Positions 1 to 8,600 of a stretch of DNA of 37,979 nt are shown here, piece after piece. Numbering within the stretch: the first letter of the stretch is position 1; each line of letters opens with the position of its first letter. The position numbers and the translations under genes are program-made. Under the pieces are notes generated by a model that was not told the origin of the DNA, searched no databases, and worked only from the letters and a program-made list of their open reading frames with translations. Origin of the DNA: a virus; IMG/VR virus record IMGVR_UViG_3300020411_002746, positions 1 to 37,979 of that record; one strand, 5' to 3'.

Positions 1-236
1 ATCTGTCCTGCAACTTCATATGCTCTTGGACTTGCACTTTCACCAGCAAGTTCCATAATTCCATTAAGAGATTCTTGTCCTTTCTCAATCAAGGAATATA
101 AATTAGCACGAGTATATTGATAATCTTTATCAATATCATCTGGTGCTTTATCAATTGATTTTAAGTTATTATCAACTTCAACTATATCAGTTTCAGTTCC
201 TAATACTTTATTAATACTAGCAAATTTATCAGGCAT
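1..236 (-). CDS. 16: Terminase small subunit gp16 (partial, cut by window edge)
   Basis: Only the first 78 codons are inside the window. The ATG at 236-234 lies 8 bases past the gp15 stop. The translation begins MPDKFASINKVLG and continues with DKDYQYTRANLYSLIEKG and a segment reading ESASPRAYEVAGQ. T4 gp16 has a matching DYGVVRRN segment and SPRHMEVFATL, so the DxDY, R-N and SPR-x-x-EV positions agree. gp16 recognises the DNA and regulates the large terminase gp17 during packaging into proheads. The gene order 13-14-15-16 seen here is the T4 order and supports the call. The C-terminal part and gp17 would lie to the left of base 1. Naming rests on motif memory and synteny. Confidence 0.82.
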   Translation of the reverse strand, partial: MPDKFASINKVLGTETDIVEVDNNLKSIDKAPDDIDKDYQYTRANLYSLIEKGQESLNGIMELAGESASPRAYEVAGQ

Positions 237-244
237 AACAACAT

Positions 245-1306
245 TTAAATATCGGATTGTCTAGTTGGACTAAAATCTGCATTATCTTGGAAGAATGAAG
301 ATGTTTCATTAAATCCAAAATCATCTCCAGGAGCAATTAATACATCATCAGCAGTACTGAGTACATTAATTTTAGATCCTTTAATATGCTCTGATTTAAT
401 AGTTCTACTATATCCTCTAGTAACAGTAATTTGATTACTTGTTTTCTTATTAATTCTCATTATCTCAGAATCAATAATAATTCTATTACCAACTGAAAAT
501 GCGGATGTATCATTGACATCAATTAGTGTTTCTGATGTTGTTAGAGTTTCGTTAATAACTGCTCCTGTAGTATCAGCATCCTTATCATAATCTTTTTGTG
601 CTCTAGGTGTAGCAACATATCTCAATTCTCTATTAGCAGTCTGAAGATTTGTATCTCCATAGTAATCAACCTGAACCTTACGGATTATTCCATCTGTAGT
701 CTCAGCAATTCTACCGAATAGATAAGTTTTTGCAGTAAATTGTAATGTGTAGATTAATGCTCTTCTAGTTGAAAAATCACCTTCATAATCATCAACAAAA
801 TTCATACTATCAAGAACTATTGGAATATCTCTTTTTTCTCCAATAGAATCTATTAATTCTACACTAACATTAAATGATGGTTGAAAATATGGTAAAATTT
901 GCTCTATTATTTGTAATGCATCGTCATTTAATTTACACATAATATTCAATTCAAATCCAATATTATATGGAACGGGCATAAAAACTTTCTTTACTTTAGA
1001 CCCATCATTCTCATCTACTGCCTTAAATGTTTGTGTTACTGATACTTTTCTTGTAGGATCATAAGAAATATTGTTCATCTCAAATGACATTCTTGGTAAT
1101 GTTATTTGAGTAGCTCTATTTAAATCTTCTTGTTGTTCAAGTCTTGCTAAGAATTTTTGTGATGGACCATAAGCTAATGGAACCTTCATTTCTCCAACAG
1201 AACCATCATTTGCATCTGTATGTCTAACCCAGATGTCATTAAATAATGTTCCAAAAGAAACAAGTGTTTTACGAATAATTTGGTGGTAATAATAATTTCC
1301 TAGCAT
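245..1306 (-). CDS. 15: Tail sheath stabilizer / tail completion protein gp15
   Basis: Residues 132-146 read QIIEQILPYFQPSFN, almost identical to T4 gp15 (QIVEQILPYFQPHFN). The N-terminus MLGNYYYHQIIRKTL resembles T4 MFGYFYNSSFRRYATL, and KRDIPIVL (158-165) matches KRDIKIVL. gp15 caps the tail tube and sheath and is the tail-side partner of the neck proteins gp13 and gp14, whose genes lie directly upstream. At 353 residues it is about 80 longer than T4 gp15 (272). Most of the excess is a module at about 250-316 with a DSEIMRI core followed by TRGYSRT, a type also seen in the giant protein and the 2,378-residue protein of this window. The start is 4 bases past the gp14 stop. The very end (DFGFNET...FSPTRQ) is polar. 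Confidence 0.93.
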   Translation of the reverse strand: MLGNYYYHQIIRKTLVSFGTLFNDIWVRHTDANDGSVGEMKVPLAYGPSQKFLARLEQQEDLNRATQITLPRMSFEMNNISYDPTRKVSVTQTFKAVDENDGSKVKKVFMPVPYNIGFELNIMCKLNDDALQIIEQILPYFQPSFNVSVELIDSIGEKRDIPIVLDSMNFVDDYEGDFSTRRALIYTLQFTAKTYLFGRIAETTDGIIRKVQVDYYGDTNLQTANRELRYVATPRAQKDYDKDADTTGAVINETLTTSETLIDVNDTSAFSVGNRIIIDSEIMRINKKTSNQITVTRGYSRTIKSEHIKGSKINVLSTADDVLIAPGDDFGFNETSSFFQDNADFSPTRQSDI

Positions 1307-1310
1307 TTAT

Positions 1311-2714
1311 CTACGGTGTTCCAAAAGGATTTGATTGAGTAAAATCTAAAATTGCATCTGCTTCAGTTTCAATTTCAGTAGTTTGGTCATATGGATTATA
1401 TATGTCACCTGTATCAAAGGTGTCAACAGTATATGTTGCAGAAGAAGCAGCACCAACTATTATTTCACCTTCAGCAAATGTTCCTTTAATAGGTGAAACC
1501 TTCAATTTCTTAGTTACAGTATCCCAAGATTTAACTCTTGCTTGTGATCCAGTAGTTGATCCATGAACTACTTCATTAGATTGGAATGTTCCTATTCCAG
1601 CTATAAGTGGAGGTTCTGCAATAGTTACTGCTGGTGCGGAAGTATAACCAATTCCTGGATTCTCTAATCTTACTGCAGTGACAATGTTTGAAGAAGAAAT
1701 AACTGTTCTTGCAACAGTTCTTTCTGATGTTCCAGATGATACATTTGGTTCACCAACAGTAATAGTTGGAGCAGAAGCATATCCAGAACCACCACCAGTT
1801 ACAGTAATAGAAATTACACCTTGGCCTGTAGATTGAATAGAACAAGTTGCAGCCGCACCAGTTCCTCCACCACCACTAAAGAACATCTTAGGAATAGTCG
1901 TATACCCATATCCTGCATTTGTTATTAAAATTTCTTTCAGTGAAGTTATTCCACCAAGAGTTGTTAAAATACCAACAGCAGTTGCAGTGCTACCAGATGG
2001 AGAAGGTGCAGGTTCAAATGTAATTATTGGTGCAGATGTATATCCAGCACCATCATCATTCATATAAATTTTTCTTACATATCCAGGTTGTCCAGTTGGA
2101 GTGATAACTGCTGATGCAGTTGCAGTTGCACCAATTCCAATTAAATTTAATGTAGTAATGAATCCTTCATCTTCAACAAGACTATCAATTGCCTCAATTG
2201 ATGTATCAATAACCTCATCCTCATATTCAAAGAGTTCACATTTAAGTTGATAGACGTAATTTTTTCCTAACTGATAGAAAGGATCTTCATGCTCTACAAA
2301 TTTAACTTCAAATAACCTGCTTCCCAATGGAAAATATACTAAATCTCCTTCTCTAGGTCTAGTATCTACTTCTATTTCAGAATCTGATTCGGTTTGTAAA
2401 AATGGTACAATAAAATCTTCAAATCTTTCTTTTGATATAGTAAGAGTTAATTCATCCTTTATACTAACTCCAAACTTAGTCATGATGTCTCCTTGACCAC
2501 CATAACCTTCATAGGTATTTACATATGCCTCTAAAGTATATGAATCATCGAATTTAGAAGATTCAACTTCTGTAAAAATAGTATCTCTATTGACAATCTT
2601 TCTTGGAATGTAGGTGACTTCCACACCATACATTTTTAACTGTTCATTAATTAACTCCTGAACTAATTTCTGTTCAGATTGAGTTCCTTGCTGAAAAAAG
2701 GGATTTAATGCCAT
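1311..2714 (-). CDS. 14: Neck protein gp14 with an inserted GxGY repeat region
   Basis: The first 175 residues match T4 gp14. Residues 122-139 include GDLVYFPLGSRLFEVKF (T4: GDLVYVKLDNRLFEV), and DPFYQLG at 144-150 is conserved. gp14 forms the neck with gp13 and lets the completed head join the tail. T4 gp14 is 256 residues and this one is 467. The extra part holds four copies of a GxGYxSAP motif at about 222, 267, 309 and 354 (spacing 42-45 residues). A further module at 375-430 has two GE-x-V/I...G-x-x-S segments. The C-terminus, with SNPFGTP, mirrors the N-terminal MALNPFFQQGT in composition. It sits 5 bases after gp13, in one transcript. The identity of the core is secure. The role of the insertion is unknown, and surface decoration is one possibility. 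Confidence 0.92.
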   Translation of the reverse strand: MALNPFFQQGTQSEQKLVQELINEQLKMYGVEVTYIPRKIVNRDTIFTEVESSKFDDSYTLEAYVNTYEGYGGQGDIMTKFGVSIKDELTLTISKERFEDFIVPFLQTESDSEIEVDTRPREGDLVYFPLGSRLFEVKFVEHEDPFYQLGKNYVYQLKCELFEYEDEVIDTSIEAIDSLVEDEGFITTLNLIGIGATATASAVITPTGQPGYVRKIYMNDDGAGYTSAPIITFEPAPSPSGSTATAVGILTTLGGITSLKEILITNAGYGYTTIPKMFFSGGGGTGAAATCSIQSTGQGVISITVTGGGSGYASAPTITVGEPNVSSGTSERTVARTVISSSNIVTAVRLENPGIGYTSAPAVTIAEPPLIAGIGTFQSNEVVHGSTTGSQARVKSWDTVTKKLKVSPIKGTFAEGEIIVGAASSATYTVDTFDTGDIYNPYDQTTEIETEADAILDFTQSNPFGTP

Positions 2715-2719
2715 AATCC

Positions 2720-3565
2720 CTATCCTATTAGATCAAGTGGTGGAAGTTCATATTCAGTAGACATAGATTCCTTTAACTGCTGAAGTTCTCTTTCAGCATC
2801 ATCATACATTTCTCTACCATTAAGTTCTATTCCACCAGGAAGTTTAACTCCTTTAAACTTAATAAGATTCTGTCCCCATTGTTTTTTAATAAGAGCAGTT
2901 AAATACTTTTTAAGGAAACTGTCATTATAAACTCCAGCAAAATTAGCAGGATCTAATGCCCTATAACAATCTAAAACAAAATAATTTCCAACACTTTGTT
3001 CTGACCAATTAGTATCAAGATATAACCTATCTTGTCTTTTATTAAATCTTATTTGCTTATCTGGAGTTAAAAGAAAATCAATATCCTCAAGATATGATTT
3101 AGTCATTGCATATTGCATCAATTCAACAGAATTGAAGTGATATAAATCATTCAAAAATAATTGATATTTAATACTAAACATTCCACCAGAAATGGAACTG
3201 ACATCAAATTTAAATATCTTTTCAACACCTATTACTGAATCTGGAACTTGTAAAAAGTTTGAAGTTTCATACCAATTAGTAGTGGTAGTTCCATAACCAC
3301 TTATACTTGTAGAAGTAGCAGTGGTAGTTACAATACCAACTCCACTAGTTCCTGATGCACTTCCTCTATCAATATCCTCTTGAGTTACTTCATACTTAAG
3401 ATACATCCTTTCAACACCATCATAGTGTCTCTCTTGGAAATATTGAAGAGCATCATCAACTAGATCATCTAACTGATCATCATCCACATTTATTTCTAAT
3501 ACTGGAGCTCCTAAACGTCTTTTGCAGAAATCAATCAATTCTTGACGTGTTGATGGTTTTGTCAT
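2720..3565 (-). CDS. 13: Neck protein gp13 (head completion)
   Basis: The N-terminus has TRQELIDFCKRRLGAPVLEINVDDDQ in two parts, followed by LDDLVDDALQYFQERHYDG. This is the helical start typical of gp13/head-to-tail connector proteins of T4-like phages (T4 gp13 is 309 residues, this is 281). gp13 forms the upper neck ring under the portal and, with gp14, enables head-tail joining. A Gly/Ser/Thr-rich stretch around 65-100 interrupts the helical part, and a basic helical segment follows (FLKKYLTALIKKQWGQNLIKF, about 218-238). Its ATG shares one base with the stop of the preceding coiled-coil gene (TAATG), and gp14 follows 5 bases later. Synteny 13-14-15-16 makes the assignment firm. Confidence 0.9.
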   Translation of the reverse strand: MTKPSTRQELIDFCKRRLGAPVLEINVDDDQLDDLVDDALQYFQERHYDGVERMYLKYEVTQEDIDRGSASGTSGVGIVTTTATSTSISGYGTTTTNWYETSNFLQVPDSVIGVEKIFKFDVSSISGGMFSIKYQLFLNDLYHFNSVELMQYAMTKSYLEDIDFLLTPDKQIRFNKRQDRLYLDTNWSEQSVGNYFVLDCYRALDPANFAGVYNDSFLKKYLTALIKKQWGQNLIKFKGVKLPGGIELNGREMYDDAERELQQLKESMSTEYELPPLDLIG

Positions 3566-3792
3566 TAATTAACTGATGCCTCTTCTAATTTACCTTCTTT
3601 TTGGGATTGTTTTTCATTATATTTTTGCAATTCAATATTCTGTTCAATTAGTTTTTTTCTTTCTTCAGCATATTCTTTTTGTAATGTTTGAACTTTTGCT
3701 TCTAAAAGAACATTTTGGTTAGATAAGATTGATAACTTTTGATTGTATATTTGAACCAATACATTAATATCAACTTCACGTTGGTTTTCCAT
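3565..3792 (-). CDS. Small coiled-coil protein, function unknown
   Basis: This 75-residue protein is almost wholly helical in appearance. From residue 10 to 65 it shows heptad-like spacing of I/L/V with many K, E and Q, so a parallel coiled coil is likely. There are no cysteines, signal peptide or membrane segment. It starts 3 bases after the fibre-like 467-residue gene and overlaps gp13 by one base (TAATG), so it is translated together with neck and fibre proteins. I do not recognise a named family. A chaperone for fibre trimerisation or a minor structural or whisker-like component would fit the position (T4 has wac/fibritin just before gp13), but the length is far below fibritin (487 residues) and this is inference only. 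Confidence 0.75.
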   Translation of the reverse strand: MENQREVDINVLVQIYNQKLSILSNQNVLLEAKVQTLQKEYAEERKKLIEQNIELQKYNEKQSQKEGKLEEASVN

Positions 3793-3795
3793 ATG

Positions 3796-5199
3796 TTAAA
3801 AAGTTCCCCCGTCAATTGTGGTTGTCCATACAGGAATTCCTGCTGCATTTGTAGTCAATACGTAGTTTGAAGTCGTTATACCAGAAGCAGGTGTTCCAGT
3901 AGAAGTCATCTTACCAGTAGAGTCAAAGTATATAGCACCACTAGAAGACCAATCACCACCACTAGCACCTTGATAATAGATACCTTTAATATCTAAAAAT
4001 CCTCTGACACCTTCAGCAGTATTACCAGTTACAGTAGCATCTGGAATATAAGTCCATGATCTTGCTGGAACATTTGTATTACCACCATTAGCGGATACAC
4101 CACCTTCATCAATATATCCAAAGAAACCAGTTTTGTTATTACCTGATCCACTTGATGTATTATATGCAAAAGAAAGACCACGATCAGTATTGGTATCATA
4201 TGCATGAGTAACCGTTACTTGGCTTGTTGTGGTAATTCCAGCAGTAGTTGTTCCAGTAAAAGTAACAACTTTTGTAGTGGTATTATAAGCAGTAACAGTG
4301 GTTACACCAGAATTTGGAAGTCCAGATACAGCAATAAGATCTCCAGTGTTAATTCCAACAACAGAATCAACAGTAATAGTAGAAACTCCAGAAGCAACTG
4401 GTGCTGTAACAGTTAGTTTACTAGTAACATCACCAAGATGCATTATCGCATCATTTAAAGTTGCATTAGCAGAATTAACAGTTGTTGTAGTACCATCTAC
4501 CTGAAGACTACCTTTAATAATAACTAAACCATCACTATCTAAACCATCAGGATATGGGTCAATGTATAGTGTATTACCTCCACCAGATCTTGTTGAAATG
4601 ACATTAGAAGAAATACCAATATTATCAAAATAGAAGTTACCTCCTCCTCCTGCAAATTCAACAGGTGTATTGAATTTCCAACCTGCACCAGTTACTTGAA
4701 CACGGTCAGTTCCATCTTCATCATATTCAATCTTAGCATCTTTACCATCACCAAAAGTTAAGAATTGATCGTCTGGAATAAGAACTTCACCAGTACCATT
4801 AGTTCTTAATATAATATCACCATTCGTATTATTAGATGAAAGAGTATTTGCATCTAATGTTAAATTATCTACAGACCACTGATTAACTCTTGGTAAATTA
4901 TTTACATTTCCTCCACCACCTGGATTACCAGAAGCACTTCTGTCGAGAATCGGAACAAATCCGTTAGTAACATCTCCAGTATTTGCACCACCTTCAACGG
5001 TTCCTGGTGTATTGTTTAAAAGGTCTGTATAATATTCACCACCAATTAATTGTGGATTACTTGAGTTATCTCCAACAAAAAACCTCTGTCCCCTATTTCC
5101 TTGAGTACCTGCACCAATAGTATAAGCTAATTCACCATAATTTAGAGACCCTGGTGCGACAGTACCAGTAGATCTTTTAACTCTAATGATACTAGCCAT
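3796..5199 (-). CDS. Fibre-like virion protein (tail fibre or whisker type)
   Basis: The 467-residue protein begins MASIIRVKRSTGTVAPGSLNYGELAYT, a start common in marine T4-like fibre or collar proteins. The middle has GDIILRTNGTGEVLIPDD (about 127-144), then GSLQVDGTTTTVNS (230-243), a repeat core widely seen in phage tail fibres. A segment with DRGLSFAY (339-346), KTGFFGYIDE (356-365) and SWTYIPDA (381-388) follows. These are typical beta-rich fibre elements, usually trimeric and exposed. It lies between baseplate and neck genes, where T4 keeps gp9-12 and wac. The C-terminus TTIDGGTF resembles the end of the neighbouring 75-residue protein (NLDINGGSF). Its first ATG shares one base with the stop of that neighbour. 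Receptor contact is plausible but not shown. Confidence 0.8.
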   Translation of the reverse strand: MASIIRVKRSTGTVAPGSLNYGELAYTIGAGTQGNRGQRFFVGDNSSNPQLIGGEYYTDLLNNTPGTVEGGANTGDVTNGFVPILDRSASGNPGGGGNVNNLPRVNQWSVDNLTLDANTLSSNNTNGDIILRTNGTGEVLIPDDQFLTFGDGKDAKIEYDEDGTDRVQVTGAGWKFNTPVEFAGGGGNFYFDNIGISSNVISTRSGGGNTLYIDPYPDGLDSDGLVIIKGSLQVDGTTTTVNSANATLNDAIMHLGDVTSKLTVTAPVASGVSTITVDSVVGINTGDLIAVSGLPNSGVTTVTAYNTTTKVVTFTGTTTAGITTTSQVTVTHAYDTNTDRGLSFAYNTSSGSGNNKTGFFGYIDEGGVSANGGNTNVPARSWTYIPDATVTGNTAEGVRGFLDIKGIYYQGASGGDWSSSGAIYFDSTGKMTSTGTPASGITTSNYVLTTNAAGIPVWTTTIDGGTF

Positions 5200-5426
5200 T
5201 AGAAGCTACCTCCGTTAATATCTAAATTTTGTGTAGTTCCTGGTGTTAATTCTAACGTTGCATCCCATTTGCTAGTTGCTGCGTTATACACTAGAACCAT
5301 TCCTGTTTGAAGTGTGCCAGCATTAACGTCACTCAAACCTGCAATAGAAACTGAAGCGTCTCCAGAAAATGCAGAGACTACTTTTAACGCATTTTGTTGG
5401 CCAACTTTGACTTTAATATCTGCCAT
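5199..5426 (-). CDS. Small fibre-like structural protein
   Basis: A 75-residue protein starting MADIKVKVGQQNALKVV. Residues 30-55 (LSDVNAGTLQTGMVLVYN, then SKWDATLEL) resemble the LSDV...GxVLVYN...KW motif that recurs in phage fibre and collar proteins. The last residues are NLDINGGSF, close to the end of the downstream 467-residue fibre-like protein (TTIDGGTF). The stop overlaps the next ATG by one base (TAATG), suggesting translational coupling and matched amounts. A TATAAATA late-promoter octamer lies 61 bases upstream at 5488-5495. No strong ribosome binding site is visible before its ATG. It may be an adaptor or tip subunit of the fibre, which is inference from motif and coupling. Confidence 0.78.
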   Translation of the reverse strand: MADIKVKVGQQNALKVVSAFSGDASVSIAGLSDVNAGTLQTGMVLVYNAATSKWDATLELTPGTTQNLDINGGSF

Positions 5427-5487
5427 TTAAGTTACATTCAATGAGTATATAAATGTTCCATGTATTGATGGATCAGGATCTAAAATA

Positions 5488-5495
5488 TATTTATA
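5488..5495 (-). promoter_or_regulatory. Late promoter octamer upstream of the fibre genes
   Basis: Minus strand reads TATAAATA, the T4 late consensus. It overlaps the stop of the 66-residue gene (its TAA is part of the octamer) and ends 61 bases before the 75-residue fibre-like gene. The spacing is longer than the roughly 20 bases seen at gp25 and gp8, so its activity is less certain. Confidence 0.55.
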
Positions 5496-5691
5496 AACTC
5501 TTAGAAACTAACTCCTTAAGAAGAGATTTAATTTCATCAATATCGTTCCTCATTCTATCCAATTCCTCTTTCTGACTGTCTTTTTTGCTTTTCATCTTCA
5601 TATATTGAGCATAAGCATAATCATCTTTATTAATAACTGCTCCAGTTATTTCATCACGATATAAATTTTTATGCCCTTGTATTGGAATCAT
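5491..5691 (-). CDS. 66-residue protein with C-terminal coiled coil
   Basis: The N-terminal half (GHKNLYRDEITGAVINKDDYAYAQYM) looks globular, with aromatic residues. The C-terminal half, residues 33-64, is a charged helix with heptad I/L/M positions, probably a coiled coil. It starts inside the stop of the giant DUF4815-like gene (TAATG, one base shared), so it is probably translated by re-initiation. I recognise the general pattern from cyanophage virion operons but not a named function. The frame that lies +1 to its stop stays open for 20 more codons to 5427 and reads KYILDPDPSIHGTFIYSLNV, an oddity listed among the findings. A minor virion or assembly role fits its place. Confidence 0.75.
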   Translation of the reverse strand: MIPIQGHKNLYRDEITGAVINKDDYAYAQYMKMKSKKDSQKEELDRMRNDIDEIKSLLKELVSKSL

Positions 5692-8600
5692 TATGCCAAA
5701 GCAATAACTCTTAAATCTTTGAATTTTGGTGTAAATGCTTCATTAGTTCCATTCATCACTATTTTAATAATAAATCCATCAAATAAATCTACATCATCAG
5801 CAGTATATTGATAGTCTAAGAATTCATTTTCATTACTTGCCCTAACAAATACATCAGATGAACCATCATTTAAACTCTTATCAATAACAGTTCTACCTAT
5901 TTTGAGAGAATCATCTATATTATTGTATCCTGGGAATAATTCATAACTAGAATCAACTTCGCTAGAATCTGATTTAAATAATTTATATAAAACTCTAAAA
6001 TCACTTGTTGAATGTCTATATGCACTAAAGAGTACTTTTAATGATGTAGCTGGTTGTACTAAATCAATTCTCTTAGAAATATAAACTGAAGAATGAGGAT
6101 CACCTTCAACTTTATTAACAGTAGAATCTTTTGCATAATCAAATACTGGTTTGTTAAGTCTATTTCTACCAAATACAAATGTAGATGCTTCTGTTAAATC
6201 AATAACAGGAGATACATTACTATTAGCAGTTTCCATTCTAACTCCAAGAGTTAAAGATTTACTCTTAGGTAAAGAAGAAAGTTTACTTGATTCATTTACT
6301 CTAGAACAAACAATTCTTGGAGAATTTAGTCTATTATTAGTATTAAGACTTATAGATTCAAATCCCAAATCATTAAACGATACTTCAGATCCTGCTGCAC
6401 TAGTTCCAGAAACAGTTCTTAATGTAGAAGAAATATTTGTTTTATTTGGAACAAGAACATTAAATTGAGGATTAATTTCATTAAATTGAATGTTTTGAGT
6501 AGCAATACATTCAGATCCACCTATTGATCCTTCACTAACAAAATTAACCATATTATCACCGTTAGATTTATTAGTAGCTTGAGCTGATGCTGTTCTATCA
6601 ATTTGAATATGATATGAATCAATTCCCCTTAATGAACTTAAAGTTGCATCACTAGGTAAACTATGTGAATTGTTAATTCTAGTCAAAGACATTCCATTTA
6701 ATTCATATTTACGAATTAAATCACCAATATTATGATTTCTAACTATAGAGTTATTAATACCTCTATTTCCAGATATACCTGCAAGTGTTGTTGTAGTAAC
6801 ACTGGTATATTTAATTATTTCATCATTAACAACAACATATCCTGGATTAGATCCACTAACAAGAACACCTTCAAAATAATCATATTTTGCAGTATTTGCT
6901 GAACCAACGGTTATATCTAAACTAGACCCAACAATATTTGCTTCTATTGCAGTAGCATCAGTATTAGGGAATACTCCACTAATATCTACAGTATTAGTAT
7001 CTGCTTGCATTCCATGATTATAATGAGAAACTTCTATAACATTTCCAGTATACTCAGGAGTTGGAACATATGGATTACCTAAAACATTAGTTCCAGCTAA
7101 TGCAACGTTAGTAGTTCCATTAAAGAATGAAATTGGTTGACCATTAGTAAACCATTCTCCTTTAACGTTGTTTAGATATAAAGTATCAACATTAGGTACA
7201 CTAGAAACTGTAATTCTAGCACCATCACCTTTAGTAACAGCAGAAGTTGTTATACCAAGTACATCACCAGCAACATATCCAGTTCCAGTATTTGCAATAG
7301 AAACTGAGAATATCTTATTATTAGCAATAGTTACAATACCAACAGCACCAGATCCATTACCAGATATTGTATAGAATGGAACATTTGTAAAGACTCCATT
7401 TGAATATCCAGCACCAACATTAGTTTGAGTAACAACTCCAACATTTCCACCTAATTTTTCAATATAACCATATGCATCGCCTTCCAATACCTTTGTACCA
7501 ACACTCAAATCAGCACGAAGTGCAGTATTAGCAGAAGCAGAAGAAGTAACAATACCAACAACTAATTTTCTTGGTAATACTTTAACTGGGTTATTAACTA
7601 ATTTTGGTACATTAGCATCTCTTGTAGTGTAAGTACTACCAATAGAAAGAGTTGGGTTATGGAAATATGCAGTTCCACTACTAGATGTGAAATTAGCTTT
7701 ATAGAATTTGAATTTCAAATCTTCATTTCTACTTGCAGTCAAAACTGATCCATTTTGTGGTTTATATAAATTTCCACCAACGTATTGATTTGAATAAACT
7801 ACCTGGTTAGCATTTGGATAGTTTTGTGTAGCAACTGTTGTTTGATTCGCTTCTGCAGACCATACCTTATATTGATCTGATGCTGGAGAAGTTAAAGATA
7901 ATGAATATTGTGTATTTGGTTCTAAGTATATTGGAGATGGGAATTTAACGTTAGTTGCTGTAGATCCATCAGAAGAAGTCGTAATTCCAACAGGAAGAAT
8001 TTCTGTTCTAGCAAAATCTTGAACTAATCTTTCTTTAGGTCTTCCACCAACATCAGTTTCTTTAATTGATACAAATAATTTCTCTAGATTATCTTTTCCT
8101 GAGAAATAAAGATCAAGTCCAGTAAGGAATCCACCCTCATTATCTGTTCTAAATGTTTGAGATAATGGATCTCTTCTCACAATACCCAATGGTAATACTG
8201 ATGGAGGTCTTCTAACAACTAAATTCTCAGTATAAACTTCTGAATTTACAATACCAGATTCATGTAATGTTGCTTCAGTAAACGATACTGAAGATGCTGA
8301 TGAATTTGTAGAACTAGATGAAATCTTAAATGTAGTTGTTCCTCTATTTAATACTACAGGAGGAGTTGGATTTGTTAATGGGTTTCTGATAAACAAGCAT
8401 CCATTCAAATCACCAACATTATCAGTAATTAATGTTTGTGGTAAAACAGTTGCTTGAGCTAAACTAGTTTCTCCAACCAAATACATTCCAGATGGAGTAT
8501 AACCATAAAATCTACCATCAGAATCATCTGCTAAAGAATAAGTGTCAACATTTAAAACCGATGCTGAAGAAGAATATGCACTTATTGTCAAAGATGCTGA

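Noticed and set aside
4204-4504. Plus-strand frames opposite the fibre-like gene
   Set aside because: Ser/Asn- and Val/Thr-rich translations are the mirror of the Thr/Gly/Val-rich fibre sequence. No start signals are present.
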